From Pseudovibrio axinellae (GTDB taxonomy: Bacteria > Pseudomonadota > Alphaproteobacteria > Rhizobiales > Stappiaceae): a stretch of DNA of 64,000 nucleotides. Every line of letters starts with the position of its first letter. Position 1 is the first letter of the stretch. Positions 1-9,630 of the stretch are shown piece by piece. The notes below the pieces were generated by a model. It was not told the origin of the DNA, ran no database searches, and saw only the letters and a list, made by a program, of their open reading frames with translations. Made by a program: the position numbers and the translations under genes. The stretch is from NCBI RefSeq assembly GCF_900110875.1, contig NZ_FOFM01000002.1, positions 310,001 to 374,000 on the forward strand. Reading direction: 5' to 3'.

Positions 1-1
1 C

Positions 2-2788
2 GGCTTTTGCAACATGCTCTGGAAGATGATGCAGGAAGGCCCCACCAAAGAAAAAGGGGATGAGCCTACCCACTTTGCCGTGATTTTTGATAAGTCCGGC
101 AAAACATTCCGAAATGATTTCTACCCTGAATACAAAGCTCACCGTCCGCCGCCGCCAGAAGATTTGCGCCCACAGTTTGGCTTGATCCGTCAGGCGACAC
201 GCGCCTTTGGCGTTCCTGCCATTGAGCAGCAGGGCTATGAGGCCGATGATTTGATCGCGACCTACGCACGTCAAGCCGCGGCGCAAGGCGCCCGGGTGAC
301 CATCGTTTCCGGTGATAAAGACCTGATGCAGCTCGTAACCGACAAAATCGGCATGGTTGATACCATGAAGAACAAGGTTATTGGCAAACCAGAGGTTTTT
401 GAAAAGTTCGGCGTTGGGCCGGAAAAAGTCGTCGAAGTGCAGTCCCTTGCAGGTGATAGCGTTGATAACGTTCCTGGCGTTCCTGGCATCGGCCTGAAAA
501 CCGCTGCGTTGCTGATCAACGAGTTTGGTGATCTGGAAGCTCTGCTGGAGCAGGCTGGTACCATCAAGCAAAAGAAGCGTCGCGAAAACCTGATCGAGTT
601 CGCTGATCAAGCCCGCGTTTCCAAGCGCCTCGTGCAGCTGGAAGAAAATGTGCCGGTGGAAACCCCGGTGGAGAATTTTTCTGTCTGTGATGTCGATGGA
701 CCGCAGGCTGTTGGCTTCCTCAAGGCGATGGGCTTAACAAGCCTCACCAAAAAAGTTGCGGACATCACCGGTGCTGTTCTGGAGAACATTGAACCAATTG
801 AAGTCACGGTTGAAGGGTGGGAAAGCCCGGTAAAACCAGCTGCCCAAGCTGAGGATACATCCGGACAGCCTGAGGATAAAATGTGGTCCGCAGGACCTGT
901 TGCAGAAAAGATTGCATCAGAAATATCAGCGATCCCGATAGATAGTTCCGCATACGAAACGATCTCATCCGTTGAGCGTCTTCAAGAGTGGATAGCGCAA
1001 GCCTATGAAGTTGGCTATGTGGCTGTGGATACCGAGACAGACGCCCTCAATGCTATGGAAGCTGGTCTGGTTGGTGTTTCTCTTTCCAGTGTCCCCGGCA
1101 AAGCCTGCTACATTCCACTGGCCCATGTCGATGGCGATGGTGATTTGCTGGGCGGTGGCGGCTTGCTGGAAGGGCAAATCCCGCTCAAGGACGCCATAGC
1201 ACTGCTCAAACCAATGCTGGAAGACCCAGCGGTCCTCAAAATCGCACAGAACATGAAGTACGACTGGCTCGTGCTGGCGCGGTACGGTGTTGAGGTTGCC
1301 CCGTTTGATGACACCATGTTGCTCTCTTACACGCTGGATGCAGGCGTGGGCGGGAATGGCATGGATGAGCTGTCCCAGCGCTGGCTCAACCACACGCCGA
1401 TTCCGTTTAAAGAAGTGTGTGGTTCAGGAAAGTCCCAGATCAGCTTTGATAAGGTGCCGTTGGAAAAAGCGACAGCCTATGCGGCTGAAGATGCGGACGT
1501 CACCTTGCGCCTTTGGGAAATTCTCAAACCACGCATCGCTGCTGAGCAGATGAGCGTTGTTTATGAACGGCTTGAGCGCCCAATGGTCGAGACTTTGGCC
1601 AAAATGGAGCGCCGCGGCATCTCCATTGACCGGCAGATGCTTTCCTTGCTCTCCGGTGATTTTGCCCAAGGCGCTGCACGGCTTGAAGCGGAAATCCATG
1701 ACGTTGCGGGCGAAATCTTCAACGTTGGCTCACCTAAACAGCTTGGTGAAATCCTGTTTGGTAAAATGGGGCTTCCAGGCGGTAAAAAAACTAAGACCGG
1801 CGCATGGTCCACCTCAGCTTCTGTGCTGGATGACCTCGCTGCCCAAGGCCATGAGTTGCCGAGCAAGATCGTGGAGTGGCGTCAGCTCAGCAAGCTGAAA
1901 TCCACCTACACAGATGCCCTGCCCGGTTTTATCAATCAGGAAACTGGCCGCGTCCACACCTCCTTCTCGCTGGCTGCGACCACGACGGGTCGTCTGTCAT
2001 CTTCTGAGCCAAACATTCAGAACATCCCGATCCGCACAGCAGAAGGCCGCAAAATCCGTCAGGCGTTCATCGCACAAAAGGGCAAAGTGCTCATTTCTGC
2101 CGATTACAGCCAGATTGAATTGCGCGTGCTCGCTCACATGGCCGATATTCCGCAGCTCAAACAGGCGTTTGCTGATGGTCTCGACATTCACGCCATGACA
2201 GCCTCTGAAATGTTTGGTGTTCCGATTGAGGGCATGGATTCAAGCGTTCGCCGCCGAGCAAAAGCCATTAACTTCGGCATCATCTACGGCATTTCCGCGT
2301 TCGGACTGGCAAATCAGCTCAGCATTTCCCGTGGTGAAGCAGGTGACTACATCAAAACCTACTTTGAACGCTTCCCCGGCATCAAAGAGTACATGGAAGA
2401 AACCAAAAAGTTCGTCCATGCAAACGGTTACGTCGAAACTATCTTCGGTCGCCGTGCGCATTACCCTGATGTAAACACCAAGAACCCGAATATGCGTCAG
2501 TTCTATGAGCGTGCCGCTATCAACGCCCCAATTCAGGGGTCCGCAGCAGATATCATCCGCCGTGCCATGGTGCGGATGGATGAAGTGCTGGAAACGGCGG
2601 GTCTAGACGCACAAATGCTGTTGCAAGTGCACGATGAATTGATCTTCGAACTGCCAGAAGAGCAAGCTGAAGACACGAAAAAACTCGTCGTCAGCACTAT
2701 GGAAAAAGCAACAGAACCAGCCCTCCAGCTCTCCGTCCCACTCAAAGTGGAAGCCGAAGCTGCAACCAACTGGGAAGAGGCGCACTAG
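2..2788 (+). CDS. polA: DNA polymerase I, 5'-truncated by the window edge
   Basis: DNA polymerase I fills gaps and removes RNA primers in replication and repair. The frame is open from base 2 (Gly-Phe-Cys-Asn before the first in-frame ATG at 14), and the family start lies upstream, so the N-terminus is missing. Domains in order are the 5'-3' exonuclease with its GIGLKTA helix-hairpin-helix, a 3'-5' exonuclease near residues 330-510, and the A-family polymerase. The proofreading residues are all visible (DTE near 338, NMKYD near 413, YAAED near 488), so the exonuclease should be active. Polymerase motifs A (DYSQIELR, near 697), B (RRRAKAINFGIIYG) and C (QVHDE, near 872) are intact. Identification is very sure. 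Confidence 0.98.
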   Translation, partial: GFCNMLWKMMQEGPTKEKGDEPTHFAVIFDKSGKTFRNDFYPEYKAHRPPPPEDLRPQFGLIRQATRAFGVPAIEQQGYEADDLIATYARQAAAQGARVTIVSGDKDLMQLVTDKIGMVDTMKNKVIGKPEVFEKFGVGPEKVVEVQSLAGDSVDNVPGVPGIGLKTAALLINEFGDLEALLEQAGTIKQKKRRENLIEFADQARVSKRLVQLEENVPVETPVENFSVCDVDGPQAVGFLKAMGLTSLTKKVADITGAVLENIEPIEVTVEGWESPVKPAAQAEDTSGQPEDKMWSAGPVAEKIASEISAIPIDSSAYETISSVERLQEWIAQAYEVGYVAVDTETDALNAMEAGLVGVSLSSVPGKACYIPLAHVDGDGDLLGGGGLLEGQIPLKDAIALLKPMLEDPAVLKIAQNMKYDWLVLARYGVEVAPFDDTMLLSYTLDAGVGGNGMDELSQRWLNHTPIPFKEVCGSGKSQISFDKVPLEKATAYAAEDADVTLRLWEILKPRIAAEQMSVVYERLERPMVETLAKMERRGISIDRQMLSLLSGDFAQGAARLEAEIHDVAGEIFNVGSPKQLGEILFGKMGLPGGKKTKTGAWSTSASVLDDLAAQGHELPSKIVEWRQLSKLKSTYTDALPGFINQETGRVHTSFSLAATTTGRLSSSEPNIQNIPIRTAEGRKIRQAFIAQKGKVLISADYSQIELRVLAHMADIPQLKQAFADGLDIHAMTASEMFGVPIEGMDSSVRRRAKAINFGIIYGISAFGLANQLSISRGEAGDYIKTYFERFPGIKEYMEETKKFVHANGYVETIFGRRAHYPDVNTKNPNMRQFYERAAINAPIQGSAADIIRRAMVRMDEVLETAGLDAQMLLQVHDELIFELPEEQAEDTKKLVVSTMEKATEPALQLSVPLKVEAEAATNWEEAH

Positions 2789-2841
2789 CGTCTTTTTTCC
2801 TTCTGGGCCAAGGCACCAAGCCAAACTCCTTCATACAGATG

Positions 2842-2877
2842 TTATCCCGGGCAAAGCAAACCGCAGGCCCGGGATAA
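2842..2877. repeat. Perfect 11-bp inverted repeat (TTATCCCGGGC)
   Basis: TTATCCCGGGC at 2842-2852 is matched by GCCCGGGATAA at 2867-2877 across a 14-nt loop. It shares the ATCCCGG core with the element 85 bp downstream, so it may be a partial copy of the same dispersed intergenic repeat. Confidence 0.7.
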
Positions 2878-2961
2878 ACGAAACGGCACCTCCAGAAATG
2901 CTCTGCGGATGTACCCTTCCACCTGCAAACCTAACGGATCCTGAACACGCCACCCACCAGT

Positions 2962-3117
2962 GTCATCCCGGCCCCCGAGCCGTGACCCATAAGGCGTCAA
3001 CAGCACGCCCTTGCTTTCAACGGCACACACTGGGTCGCACCCTGCTCATCAATCCTGAACAAAACTATCAAGCGCAGCTCTAGGTCCCGGATCTTCGCTT
3101 CGCTCGTCCGGGATGAC
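2962..3117. repeat. 156-bp intergenic element with GTCATCCCGG inverted ends
   Basis: GTCATCCCGG at 2962-2971 is matched exactly by CCGGGATGAC at 3108-3117. A second hairpin lies inside the right end (TCCCGGA at 3085-3091 against TCCGGGA at 3107-3113). CCGGGATGAC-type ends are common in short palindromic repeats of alphaproteobacterial genomes. It encodes nothing recognisable, so it is a non-autonomous repeat if mobile at all. Confidence 0.55.
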
Positions 3118-3239
3118 AGGGGAGGAACATTAGCTACTAAACTCACATCAGCCCGCACTGCTTTTGGGCTGGAGCACTGAAGTCACATAACTTTTGTGGG
3201 AGCGGCATTATCAGTTTTAGGGAAGGAAGGTCCTGCAAT

Positions 3240-4070
3240 CTATTTGAAGGAGGCTTTGTAGATTGTTGGCGTCAGCTCAACATGATCCTCAAGTGGCACC
3301 TGCAGTTCAAACACCTTTGGATTGGTAGAGAAATCATAGACCCGCATGAGGATGTAATTATTGGGTTCCTCCGCAGCAAAGTCCACTTCGTTTTGGCTAA
3401 TAAAAAATGGTGTTTCACAACCACCATTCGTTGTCTTCACTTCAATAAAGCGCTGCTTGCCATCCTCACTATACGACAAAATATCGTAACCAAGGCCGTC
3501 GCCCTGTTCCTTTGATGCCCAGATCACCTTTTCAGCAAGTGTTGTAGAACCTGCAGCATCTAAACGCTCCTTCTCAGCTTGGAGAATAAATTCTTCACCA
3601 AGCTTCCCAAGCTCGCGGTTATTTGCATCTCGCTTAGCATAATCTATAACTTGAGGTCTTCTAGTGAAGGAAGCCGTCGCTTTTGGTTTAATGGTCAATG
3701 CTTGGGGTAGCGCCGGAGGGGTATATTCAGCAGATACTTCATCTATTTCTATGAAGGACTGAGAAATATCCTCAAAACTTATCTCATTTTGATGGTTCAA
3801 AAACCGCTGCACGGCCTCAGCAAGAGAGCCCTGATAGTTCTTCGCGGGTCGAAGGCCGGTCACCCATGGGTGTTGGAGCCCTTCAAGTACAGCACTCACG
3901 TTTTGCTGCTTAAACTCGATAGCCTTGTCGGAGCGGGAAATTGATAGGGTTAAGGCTCGTCGACGAGCGGCTTTATTGAAGGCTTGACCACGAAGGTCTA
4001 GCCTCAGCATTTCAAAATAGTCCACGACGAGAAGATCATTTTCCTCATCTGTCCAATCACTTGCACTCAT
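3240..4070 (-). CDS. DUF3883 nuclease-like protein
   Basis: This 276-residue protein has two parts. Residues 1-90 form a helical module (DWTDEENDLLVVDYFEML, then an IEFKQQNVSAVL stretch) that I know from the front of HNH and other restriction-type nucleases. Residues about 145-275 are a DUF3883 domain with a PD-(D/E)XK-like arrangement: Glu159/160, Asp196 in GLGYDILSY, and Glu210-Val-Lys212 in FIEVKTT. This suggests a DNA-cleaving or modification-sensing enzyme, perhaps a solitary restriction factor; substrate and activity cannot be read from the sequence. It has no methylase partner here and lies next to intergenic repeats. The architecture is clear, the function inferred. Confidence 0.75.
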   Translation of the reverse strand: MSASDWTDEENDLLVVDYFEMLRLDLRGQAFNKAARRRALTLSISRSDKAIEFKQQNVSAVLEGLQHPWVTGLRPAKNYQGSLAEAVQRFLNHQNEISFEDISQSFIEIDEVSAEYTPPALPQALTIKPKATASFTRRPQVIDYAKRDANNRELGKLGEEFILQAEKERLDAAGSTTLAEKVIWASKEQGDGLGYDILSYSEDGKQRFIEVKTTNGGCETPFFISQNEVDFAAEEPNNYILMRVYDFSTNPKVFELQVPLEDHVELTPTIYKASFK

Positions 4071-4149
4071 AAAAATCTCAAATCAAACATTGTTTAAATC
4101 AAGATTACCATATTGCAACTGCAACTATAAGTGGTTCAAGCGCCTTCCT

Positions 4150-4180
4150 CAAAACACAAACCCCGCCATGAAAGACGGGG
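4150..4180 (-). terminator. Intrinsic terminator of the M2 peptidase gene
   Basis: On the minus strand a CCCCG/CGGGG hairpin is followed by GTTTGTGTTTT, 59 bases after the peptidase stop codon. Confidence 0.7.
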
Positions 4181-4238
4181 TCTGATCGTATTCGGTATGG
4201 CTCAACGATAACGAGGCTTGGCAGAGTTGCCTGCCTAT

Positions 4239-6047
4239 CTACCAGCCGCAGGAATTTCCTGAGTTTTGCTCGTCCAGGTAAGATTGGAGCGGTGCAAAGT
4301 ACTCAAGGATTGCTGTTGCATCAGCTTTCCGGCTTCCGGTGAAGGCTTCCAGGCTATCTTGCCAGGGCAAAGCTGCTCCGGTTTCCAGCATCGCGTTGAA
4401 TTTCTTGCCAACTTCCTTGTTGCCATAAATGGAGCAAGCTGCCAGAGGCCCTTCCCACCCTGCAAGGCGGCATGCCTCACGGTAAAACTGGAACTGGAAG
4501 ATATGCGCAAGGAAGTAGCGGGTATACGGCACATTGTTTGGAATATGATACTTTGCACCAGGGTCAAACGCATCATCGCTACGGCTTATAGGGGCTGCGA
4601 CGCCCTGATACTTTTCACGAAGCTCCCACCAACCCCGATTGTAATCCTTAGGAGCATACTCGCCGTTGAACACTTTCCAGCGCCACTGGTCCACCATCAA
4701 CCCAAACGGCAAAAATGCGATCTTATCCAGTGCCTGTGCCAGCAAGATACTGGTGTTCACTTCCTCAGAGGCATCAGGCGGTAACAGCCCAATTTGCTTG
4801 AGGTACTTTGGGGTGATGGAAAGGCTCACCATATCGCCAATTGCCTCATGGAACCCATCATTCGGGTCATCCTGATACATAGGCGATTGCTGATTATAAG
4901 CGCGCTGGTAGAAATTGTGCCCAAGCTCGTGGTGAACGGTGTTGAAATCTTCCCCTGTTACCTCAGTACACATCTTAATGCGCAGGTCGTTCTTTCCGTC
5001 CACATTCCACGCAGACGCATGGCACTGTACATCCCGGTCCCGCGGCTCAGTGATCAAAGAACGCTCATAAAATGTCTCAGGGAGCGGGTCAAAGCCAAGC
5101 GATGTAAAGAAACCCTCAGCGGTTTGAACCATCTTGCGCGGCCCATAGTTCTGATCTTCCAGCAGCTTAGTCAGGTCGTACCCTGGCTCCGCGCCTTCCG
5201 GTGCCACAAGCGGATAAATGTTACCCCAGGATTGCGCCCACATATTACCCAGTAAATGTGCGGGAATCGGCCCATCAGAGGGTACCTTGTCGGCTCCATA
5301 CTCATCCACGAGCCTGCCGCGCACATAACAGTGCAAGCTATCATAAAGCGGTTTTACCTCACCCCAAAGCCGATCCAGATCCTGCCGAAAATCATCAGGG
5401 TCCATGTCATATTTGGACCGCCACATGGAGCCGGTGTCTTTAAAGCCAAGCTCGCGGGAGCCTTGGTTGACGATTTCAACCATCTCCGAATACATGTCTT
5501 TCATTGGCGGCGAAATGGTGCGCCAGCCTTCCCATGCTTCCAGTAGCTTGTCGTAGTCGCGGCTCGTTGCCATGATTTTGCTGAGCTTTGAGAGAGAAAG
5601 TTCCTCGCCATCAACCTCATACTTGCCAGTGCCGTAAATGGTTTCCATTTCTGTATTGAGCTGGGCAAGCTGCTTGATCTTTTCAGGGTCATTTTCCGGT
5701 GCAGGCAACGTCAAGCCAAGTTTCAGCAGCTTCATTTTCCGCGCAAGGTCTGGCGGTAAATCCAGCTCAGCAAACTGCTTGGTTTGATTGGCGAGCGAAA
5801 CATACAGTTTGGTTGTCCGTTCAGACATCAGCGCATTGAGCCAATTCGTATCGTAAGTGATAAAATTGGCGTTTACCCACGCAATACGGCCCGCTTCCTC
5901 GCTGATTTCCTCTATGGCTTTCTCTGAGGATTTGAGAAAGGCCCTAGCATCTTCAACCGTGACCTTTGACTCTGCAAAGGACGCTGTAGAGCTGAATGAA
6001 AATAGGGCGAGCGAAAGCGCTGGCAAAGCCGAAAATACTTGCTTCAT
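4239..6047 (-). CDS. Exported M2-family (ACE-like) zinc peptidase
   Basis: This is a peptidyl-dipeptidase A (angiotensin-converting enzyme family, M2) metalloprotease that trims dipeptides from the C-termini of peptides. I place the start at 6047, where ATG follows GGGAGG by six bases. The upstream in-frame ATG at 6068 would put seven residues ahead of a clean signal peptide (KQVFSALPALSLALFSF, cleavage after SFA). At about 602 residues it has the normal single-domain length. The zinc site is HELGH at 373-377 with the third ligand Glu401 in GFHEAIGD. It is probably periplasmic. It is monocistronic, divergent from the acetyltransferase gene and followed by a terminator. Confidence 0.92.
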   Translation of the reverse strand: MKQVFSALPALSLALFSFSSTASFAESKVTVEDARAFLKSSEKAIEEISEEAGRIAWVNANFITYDTNWLNALMSERTTKLYVSLANQTKQFAELDLPPDLARKMKLLKLGLTLPAPENDPEKIKQLAQLNTEMETIYGTGKYEVDGEELSLSKLSKIMATSRDYDKLLEAWEGWRTISPPMKDMYSEMVEIVNQGSRELGFKDTGSMWRSKYDMDPDDFRQDLDRLWGEVKPLYDSLHCYVRGRLVDEYGADKVPSDGPIPAHLLGNMWAQSWGNIYPLVAPEGAEPGYDLTKLLEDQNYGPRKMVQTAEGFFTSLGFDPLPETFYERSLITEPRDRDVQCHASAWNVDGKNDLRIKMCTEVTGEDFNTVHHELGHNFYQRAYNQQSPMYQDDPNDGFHEAIGDMVSLSITPKYLKQIGLLPPDASEEVNTSILLAQALDKIAFLPFGLMVDQWRWKVFNGEYAPKDYNRGWWELREKYQGVAAPISRSDDAFDPGAKYHIPNNVPYTRYFLAHIFQFQFYREACRLAGWEGPLAACSIYGNKEVGKKFNAMLETGAALPWQDSLEAFTGSRKADATAILEYFAPLQSYLDEQNSGNSCGW

Positions 6048-6246
6048 GACAACCTCCCAATTGGTCACGACAAAAAAAATATCGGATGTATTTTTGATAC
6101 ATAAACTTTTGGTTGTGCCGCAACGGTAAGGGTTTTATTGTGTATGTCTAGCCCAATTTAATGAGATAATTCTCTTATTTTTTAATCATATGAGCAAAAA
6201 TATTGCGATCCCGAGAAGAGGCTTCTGTAATGCTGAAGAGATCTAA

Positions 6247-6750
6247 ATGACCGCAATTCCAACATTAGAAACACAGCGATTGATTTTGCGTCCCCCATGT
6301 ATGGAAGACTGGCCAGATAATCTGGCGCTTATGAGATCTGAACGCTCAAAGTTCATGGGTGGGCCTGTGCCGCGCTATGTTGCATGGGGGATTTTTTGCC
6401 ACGATATTGCGCAGTGGAGCCTCATGGGGCATGGCGCATTGATGATAGAGCTTAAATCCACAGGTTCATGCATCGGACAGGTTGCCATCAATCACGGCCC
6501 GCTGTTCCCAGAGCATGAGCTTGGCTGGTTTCTTTATGAGGGGCAAGAAGGCAACGGTTACGCTACAGAAGCAGCAACAGCGTTACGGGGTTGGGGGTTT
6601 GACGCGTTTGGTTTGAAGACTCTTGTCAGCTACATCGACCGGAAAAATCAAGGCTCCATTCGTATCGCAGAGCGCTTGGGCGGAACACTCGATCATGAGG
6701 CACCAAGAGAGGACCCAGAAGATCTGGCCTATAGATATTCGCCAGTTTGA
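6247..6750 (+). CDS. GNAT-family N-acetyltransferase (RimJ/RimL-like)
   Basis: This 167-residue single-domain protein belongs to the Acetyltransf_3 (RimJ/RimL) branch of GNAT enzymes. The N-terminus LETQRLILRPP is typical of that branch, and the acetyl-CoA pyrophosphate loop is GQEGNGYATEAA near residues 99-110. The final NQGSIRIAERLGG segment is the usual beta6-alpha4 region. The acceptor cannot be predicted; members modify ribosomal proteins, antibiotics or small amines. It precedes wrbA on the same strand with a 134-bp gap, so co-transcription is possible but not shown. Confidence 0.85.
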   Translation: MTAIPTLETQRLILRPPCMEDWPDNLALMRSERSKFMGGPVPRYVAWGIFCHDIAQWSLMGHGALMIELKSTGSCIGQVAINHGPLFPEHELGWFLYEGQEGNGYATEAATALRGWGFDAFGLKTLVSYIDRKNQGSIRIAERLGGTLDHEAPREDPEDLAYRYSPV

Positions 6751-6884
6751 GGTTAGCGCGTGTCCTGACCCTGTTTGATCTCTTAGCCCCATAATCTCTG
6801 GATATGACTGAAACGAAGAGTTTGTAGTGTTGCATGGCTGATGGCAGACGAATCTGGCCGTCGTTTATCCATGCAGGAGTAACA

Positions 6885-7481
6885 ATGACCAAGGTTTTGA
6901 TCCTCTACTATTCAACTTATGGGCACATAGAAACGCTTGCGAATGCGATGGCTGAAGGGGTTTCCGCCGCAGGTGCAACCGCTGTTGTAAAGCGCGTTCC
7001 TGAATTAACGCCGGAAGAGGTTGCACGGGCTCATCATTTTAAAATGGACCAACAAGCACCCATTGCTGAACCAAATGAGCTGGCAGATTACGACGCCATC
7101 ATATTCGGCACACCAACCCGGTTTGGAAACATGGCATCACAAATGCGTAGCTTTCTAGATCAAACCGGTGGGCTCTGGGTTCAGGGCAAACTGGCGGGCA
7201 AAGTGGGCAGCGTGTTTGCATCTACGGGGACAGGATCAGGCAATGAGACGACGATCAGTTCATTTTGGAGCACCCTTGCTCACCAGGGAATGATCATCGT
7301 TGGGTTGCCTTACACATGCCCGGAAGTCGCTGACATTTCTGAAGTATTGGGTGGCTCTCCATATGGCGCTGGCACAATCGCAGGCGGGGATGGTTCTCTC
7401 AAACCTAAGGAGAAAGAGCTGAACATGGCGCGCTATCAGGGCAAGCACGTTGCAAACATAGCGACAAAGCTCACCTCTTAG
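6885..7481 (+). CDS. wrbA: NAD(P)H:quinone oxidoreductase, WrbA type
   Basis: WrbA is a flavodoxin-like FMN enzyme that reduces quinones by two electrons and so limits redox cycling. The start at 6885 ([10 protein letters not shown]) follows GGAGTAACA; an earlier in-frame ATG at 6834 would add 17 unrelated residues. The FMN phosphate loop is STYGHIE near residues 9-15, and the isoalloxazine-binding segments are GTPTRFGNM and STGTGSGNE. The 198-residue length matches the family. It converges with the MoeB/ThiF gene, with only 37 bases between the stop codons. Confidence 0.95.
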   Translation: MTKVLILYYSTYGHIETLANAMAEGVSAAGATAVVKRVPELTPEEVARAHHFKMDQQAPIAEPNELADYDAIIFGTPTRFGNMASQMRSFLDQTGGLWVQGKLAGKVGSVFASTGTGSGNETTISSFWSTLAHQGMIIVGLPYTCPEVADISEVLGGSPYGAGTIAGGDGSLKPKEKELNMARYQGKHVANIATKLTS

Positions 7482-7518
7482 CAGTGACGGCCCAAATTTT
7501 GCAAACAGCCCTTGCAGC

Positions 7519-8337
7519 CTATTTGTGCTCCTCCTCGAGCATTTCAGACCATGTTTTCGGGTTATCACCGTTCAAAGGGTTCTTCGGCGAGCGTTTGTAT
7601 TTGATACTCTCAAAATGCATGCTCAGCGTATCTGCCAGCAGCAAGCGGCCAATCAGGCCTTCTCCAAAGCCAACCACTTCCTTAATCACTTCCAGCGCTT
7701 GCAAGGTGCCAACAAGTCCAGTCAAAGCGCCCAAAACACCAGCCTCTGTACAGGTTGGAATAGAGCCTGCCTCTGGCTTGTTGGGGAAAAGGCAGCGGTA
7801 AGTCGGGTTGACGTAATTTCCGTCGTCATCCTGCATAAAGGGCTTAAGCAGGGTGATTGAGCCATCAAACTGCCCAACTGCAGCTGTCACCAAAGGTCGG
7901 CCAGCATAGAAACAGGCATCAGAAACGAGGTAGCGTGTTGCAAAGTTATCTGAGCCATCAACCACGACATGATAGTCGTTGATCAACGCCATCGCGTTTT
8001 GGCCATTGATACGCGTTGGGTGCGGCACCACACGTACATTGGGGTTTAGCCGTGCAATGGCTTCAGCCGCACTGGCAACCTTTGGCTCGCCCAACTTCTC
8101 TGTATCGTGAATAATTTGCCGTTGCAGATTGGAAAGTGACACAACATCATCGTCCACAATGCCGATTGTGCCAATGCCTGCCGCTGCTAGATATTGCAGT
8201 ACCGGTGCACCAAGGCCACCTGCCCCGATCACTAGAACACGGGCTGCTTTCAGCTTTTGTTGTCCAGGTCCACCCACATCCCGCAATACGATGTGGCGAG
8301 CATAACGTTCCAGTTCAGCAGCTGTGAGGGAAAGCAC
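7519..8337 (-). CDS. MoeB/ThiF/HesA-family sulfur-carrier adenylyltransferase
   Basis: This E1-like enzyme adenylates the C-terminal glycine of a ubiquitin-like sulfur carrier (MoaD or ThiS) for molybdopterin or thiamine synthesis. The ATP loop is GAGGLG at 38-43; Asn70 and Arg73 (LSNLQRQ) and Asp130 (DGSDN) are the conserved nucleotide contacts. Cys196 in SIPTCTEAGVLG is the usual thioester position. The paired CxxC zinc motifs of E. coli MoeB are absent and there is no rhodanese extension, so MoeB and ThiF cannot be separated by sequence alone. It lies 16 bases after hrcA on the same strand and is probably co-transcribed with it. Confidence 0.88.
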   Translation of the reverse strand: MLSLTAAELERYARHIVLRDVGGPGQQKLKAARVLVIGAGGLGAPVLQYLAAAGIGTIGIVDDDVVSLSNLQRQIIHDTEKLGEPKVASAAEAIARLNPNVRVVPHPTRINGQNAMALINDYHVVVDGSDNFATRYLVSDACFYAGRPLVTAAVGQFDGSITLLKPFMQDDDGNYVNPTYRCLFPNKPEAGSIPTCTEAGVLGALTGLVGTLQALEVIKEVVGFGEGLIGRLLLADTLSMHFESIKYKRSPKNPLNGDNPKTWSEMLEEEHK

Positions 8338-8353
8338 CAGAAACTCCAGTATT

Positions 8354-9421
8354 CTAGCCGAGTAAACGGCTTACAAGACGGGCTGTGTAGTCCACCATGG
8401 GAATAACACGCGCATAATTGAGGCGGGTTGGGCCAATAATACCAAGAACACCAACAACGCGCTGTTCACTATCGCGGTATGGAGAAACGATCAAGGAAGA
8501 ACCGGAAAGCGAGAACAGCTTGTTTTCTGACCCGATAAAAATACGTACACCTTCACCATCCTTTGCAAGGTCAAGAAGACGGATAAGCTCGCTCTTATTT
8601 TCCAAGTCATCAAACAACAATCGAATGCGCTCAAGGTCTTCTTGCGCGCCAACGCCTTCTAGCAGGTTGGAACGCCCGCGGACGATCAATGTGCCTGAAT
8701 CGCTTTTATCACCTCCCCAAACCGCAACGCCAGCATCAACAACCTTTGCGGTGAGTGTATCAAGCTCGGCCTGAAATTCATTTCGCTGCCGAACAAGCTC
8801 AGCCTGCGCCTCGGCTAGAGTTCGTGTTCTGATGATGGAGTTCAGGTAGTTAGAGGCCTCTGTCAGGGCAGAAGGCGGCAGGCCGGGAGGCAGGTCAACC
8901 ACGCGGTTTTCCACCGAGCCGTCTTCGCTGACGAGTACGACCAATGCTTTAAGCGGTTCAAGCTGAACAAACTCTATGTGACGAAGAATGGCGTCAGTTT
9001 TGTTGGAAAGGACAAGCCCTGCCCCGCGGCTCAACCCCGAAAGCATCTGGCTGGCCTCCGTCAGAACCTGTTCAGGCGTCTTCTCGCTGCCTTTTGCCTT
9101 CACCTGAACAGCAATTTGCTCGCGCTCATCCTTGGTAAGGTCGCCAACCTCCAAAAAACCATCAACAAACAGGCGCAGTCCCGTTTGTGTCGGCAAGCGC
9201 CCAGCACTGGTATGGGTTGCATAAAGCAAGCCATGGTGTTCCAGATCAGCCATCACATTGCGAATAGAGGCAGGGGAAAGTGGCTTTGAAAGGCCGCGCG
9301 CAAGATTGCGCGAACCCAACGGCTCACCGGTTTCAAGGTAGTTTTCGACAATTCTCCGGAAGATCTCGCGGGAACGCTCATCAAGATCCTCAAGAGGCAC
9401 AGAAGGAGGAACACTCGTCAC
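8354..9421 (-). CDS. hrcA: Heat-inducible transcription repressor HrcA
   Basis: HrcA represses groESL and other chaperone operons by binding CIRCE elements, with GroEL as its thermosensing partner. The N-terminal winged helix ([25 protein letters not shown] and [18 protein letters not shown], quoted in parts) is typical, followed by the GAF-like inserted dimerisation domain and the conserved end near [18 protein letters not shown] prefer a GTG start at 9421, which has GGAG ten bases upstream; the frame continues to a TTG at 9472 with no usable ribosome site. It is divergent from rph, as in many alphaproteobacteria. I saw no CIRCE element in this window. Confidence 0.95.
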   Translation of the reverse strand: MTSVPPSVPLEDLDERSREIFRRIVENYLETGEPLGSRNLARGLSKPLSPASIRNVMADLEHHGLLYATHTSAGRLPTQTGLRLFVDGFLEVGDLTKDEREQIAVQVKAKGSEKTPEQVLTEASQMLSGLSRGAGLVLSNKTDAILRHIEFVQLEPLKALVVLVSEDGSVENRVVDLPPGLPPSALTEASNYLNSIIRTRTLAEAQAELVRQRNEFQAELDTLTAKVVDAGVAVWGGDKSDSGTLIVRGRSNLLEGVGAQEDLERIRLLFDDLENKSELIRLLDLAKDGEGVRIFIGSENKLFSLSGSSLIVSPYRDSEQRVVGVLGIIGPTRLNYARVIPMVDYTARLVSRLLG

Positions 9422-9630
9422 GGTGCCAGTACTCCAGATCAACAGCAGGTTTTGGGCAAAGCCCTTGTGCAATCCCTAACACAGGACAATTGAACAGCCA
9501 AAATGCATTTTTCGCAGAAAATCGCCTCTCAATCTAAAACCAGCCTTTGCGCTAAGGGCAAAGCACGGCTAAAAGACCAGCAATATCTATCGTAACTTTG
9601 TAGCTACTAAGCAATTTGAGGGAGCTTACC

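Larger units (their letters stand above)
2789..3239. other. Gene-free interval carrying inverted repeats
   Basis: This 451-bp stretch between polA and the converging DUF3883 gene holds no credible gene. It contains a perfect GC-rich hairpin and a longer element bounded by matching inverted ends, listed separately. No T-tract follows the hairpin, so it is not a convincing intrinsic terminator for polA. Confidence 0.6.
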
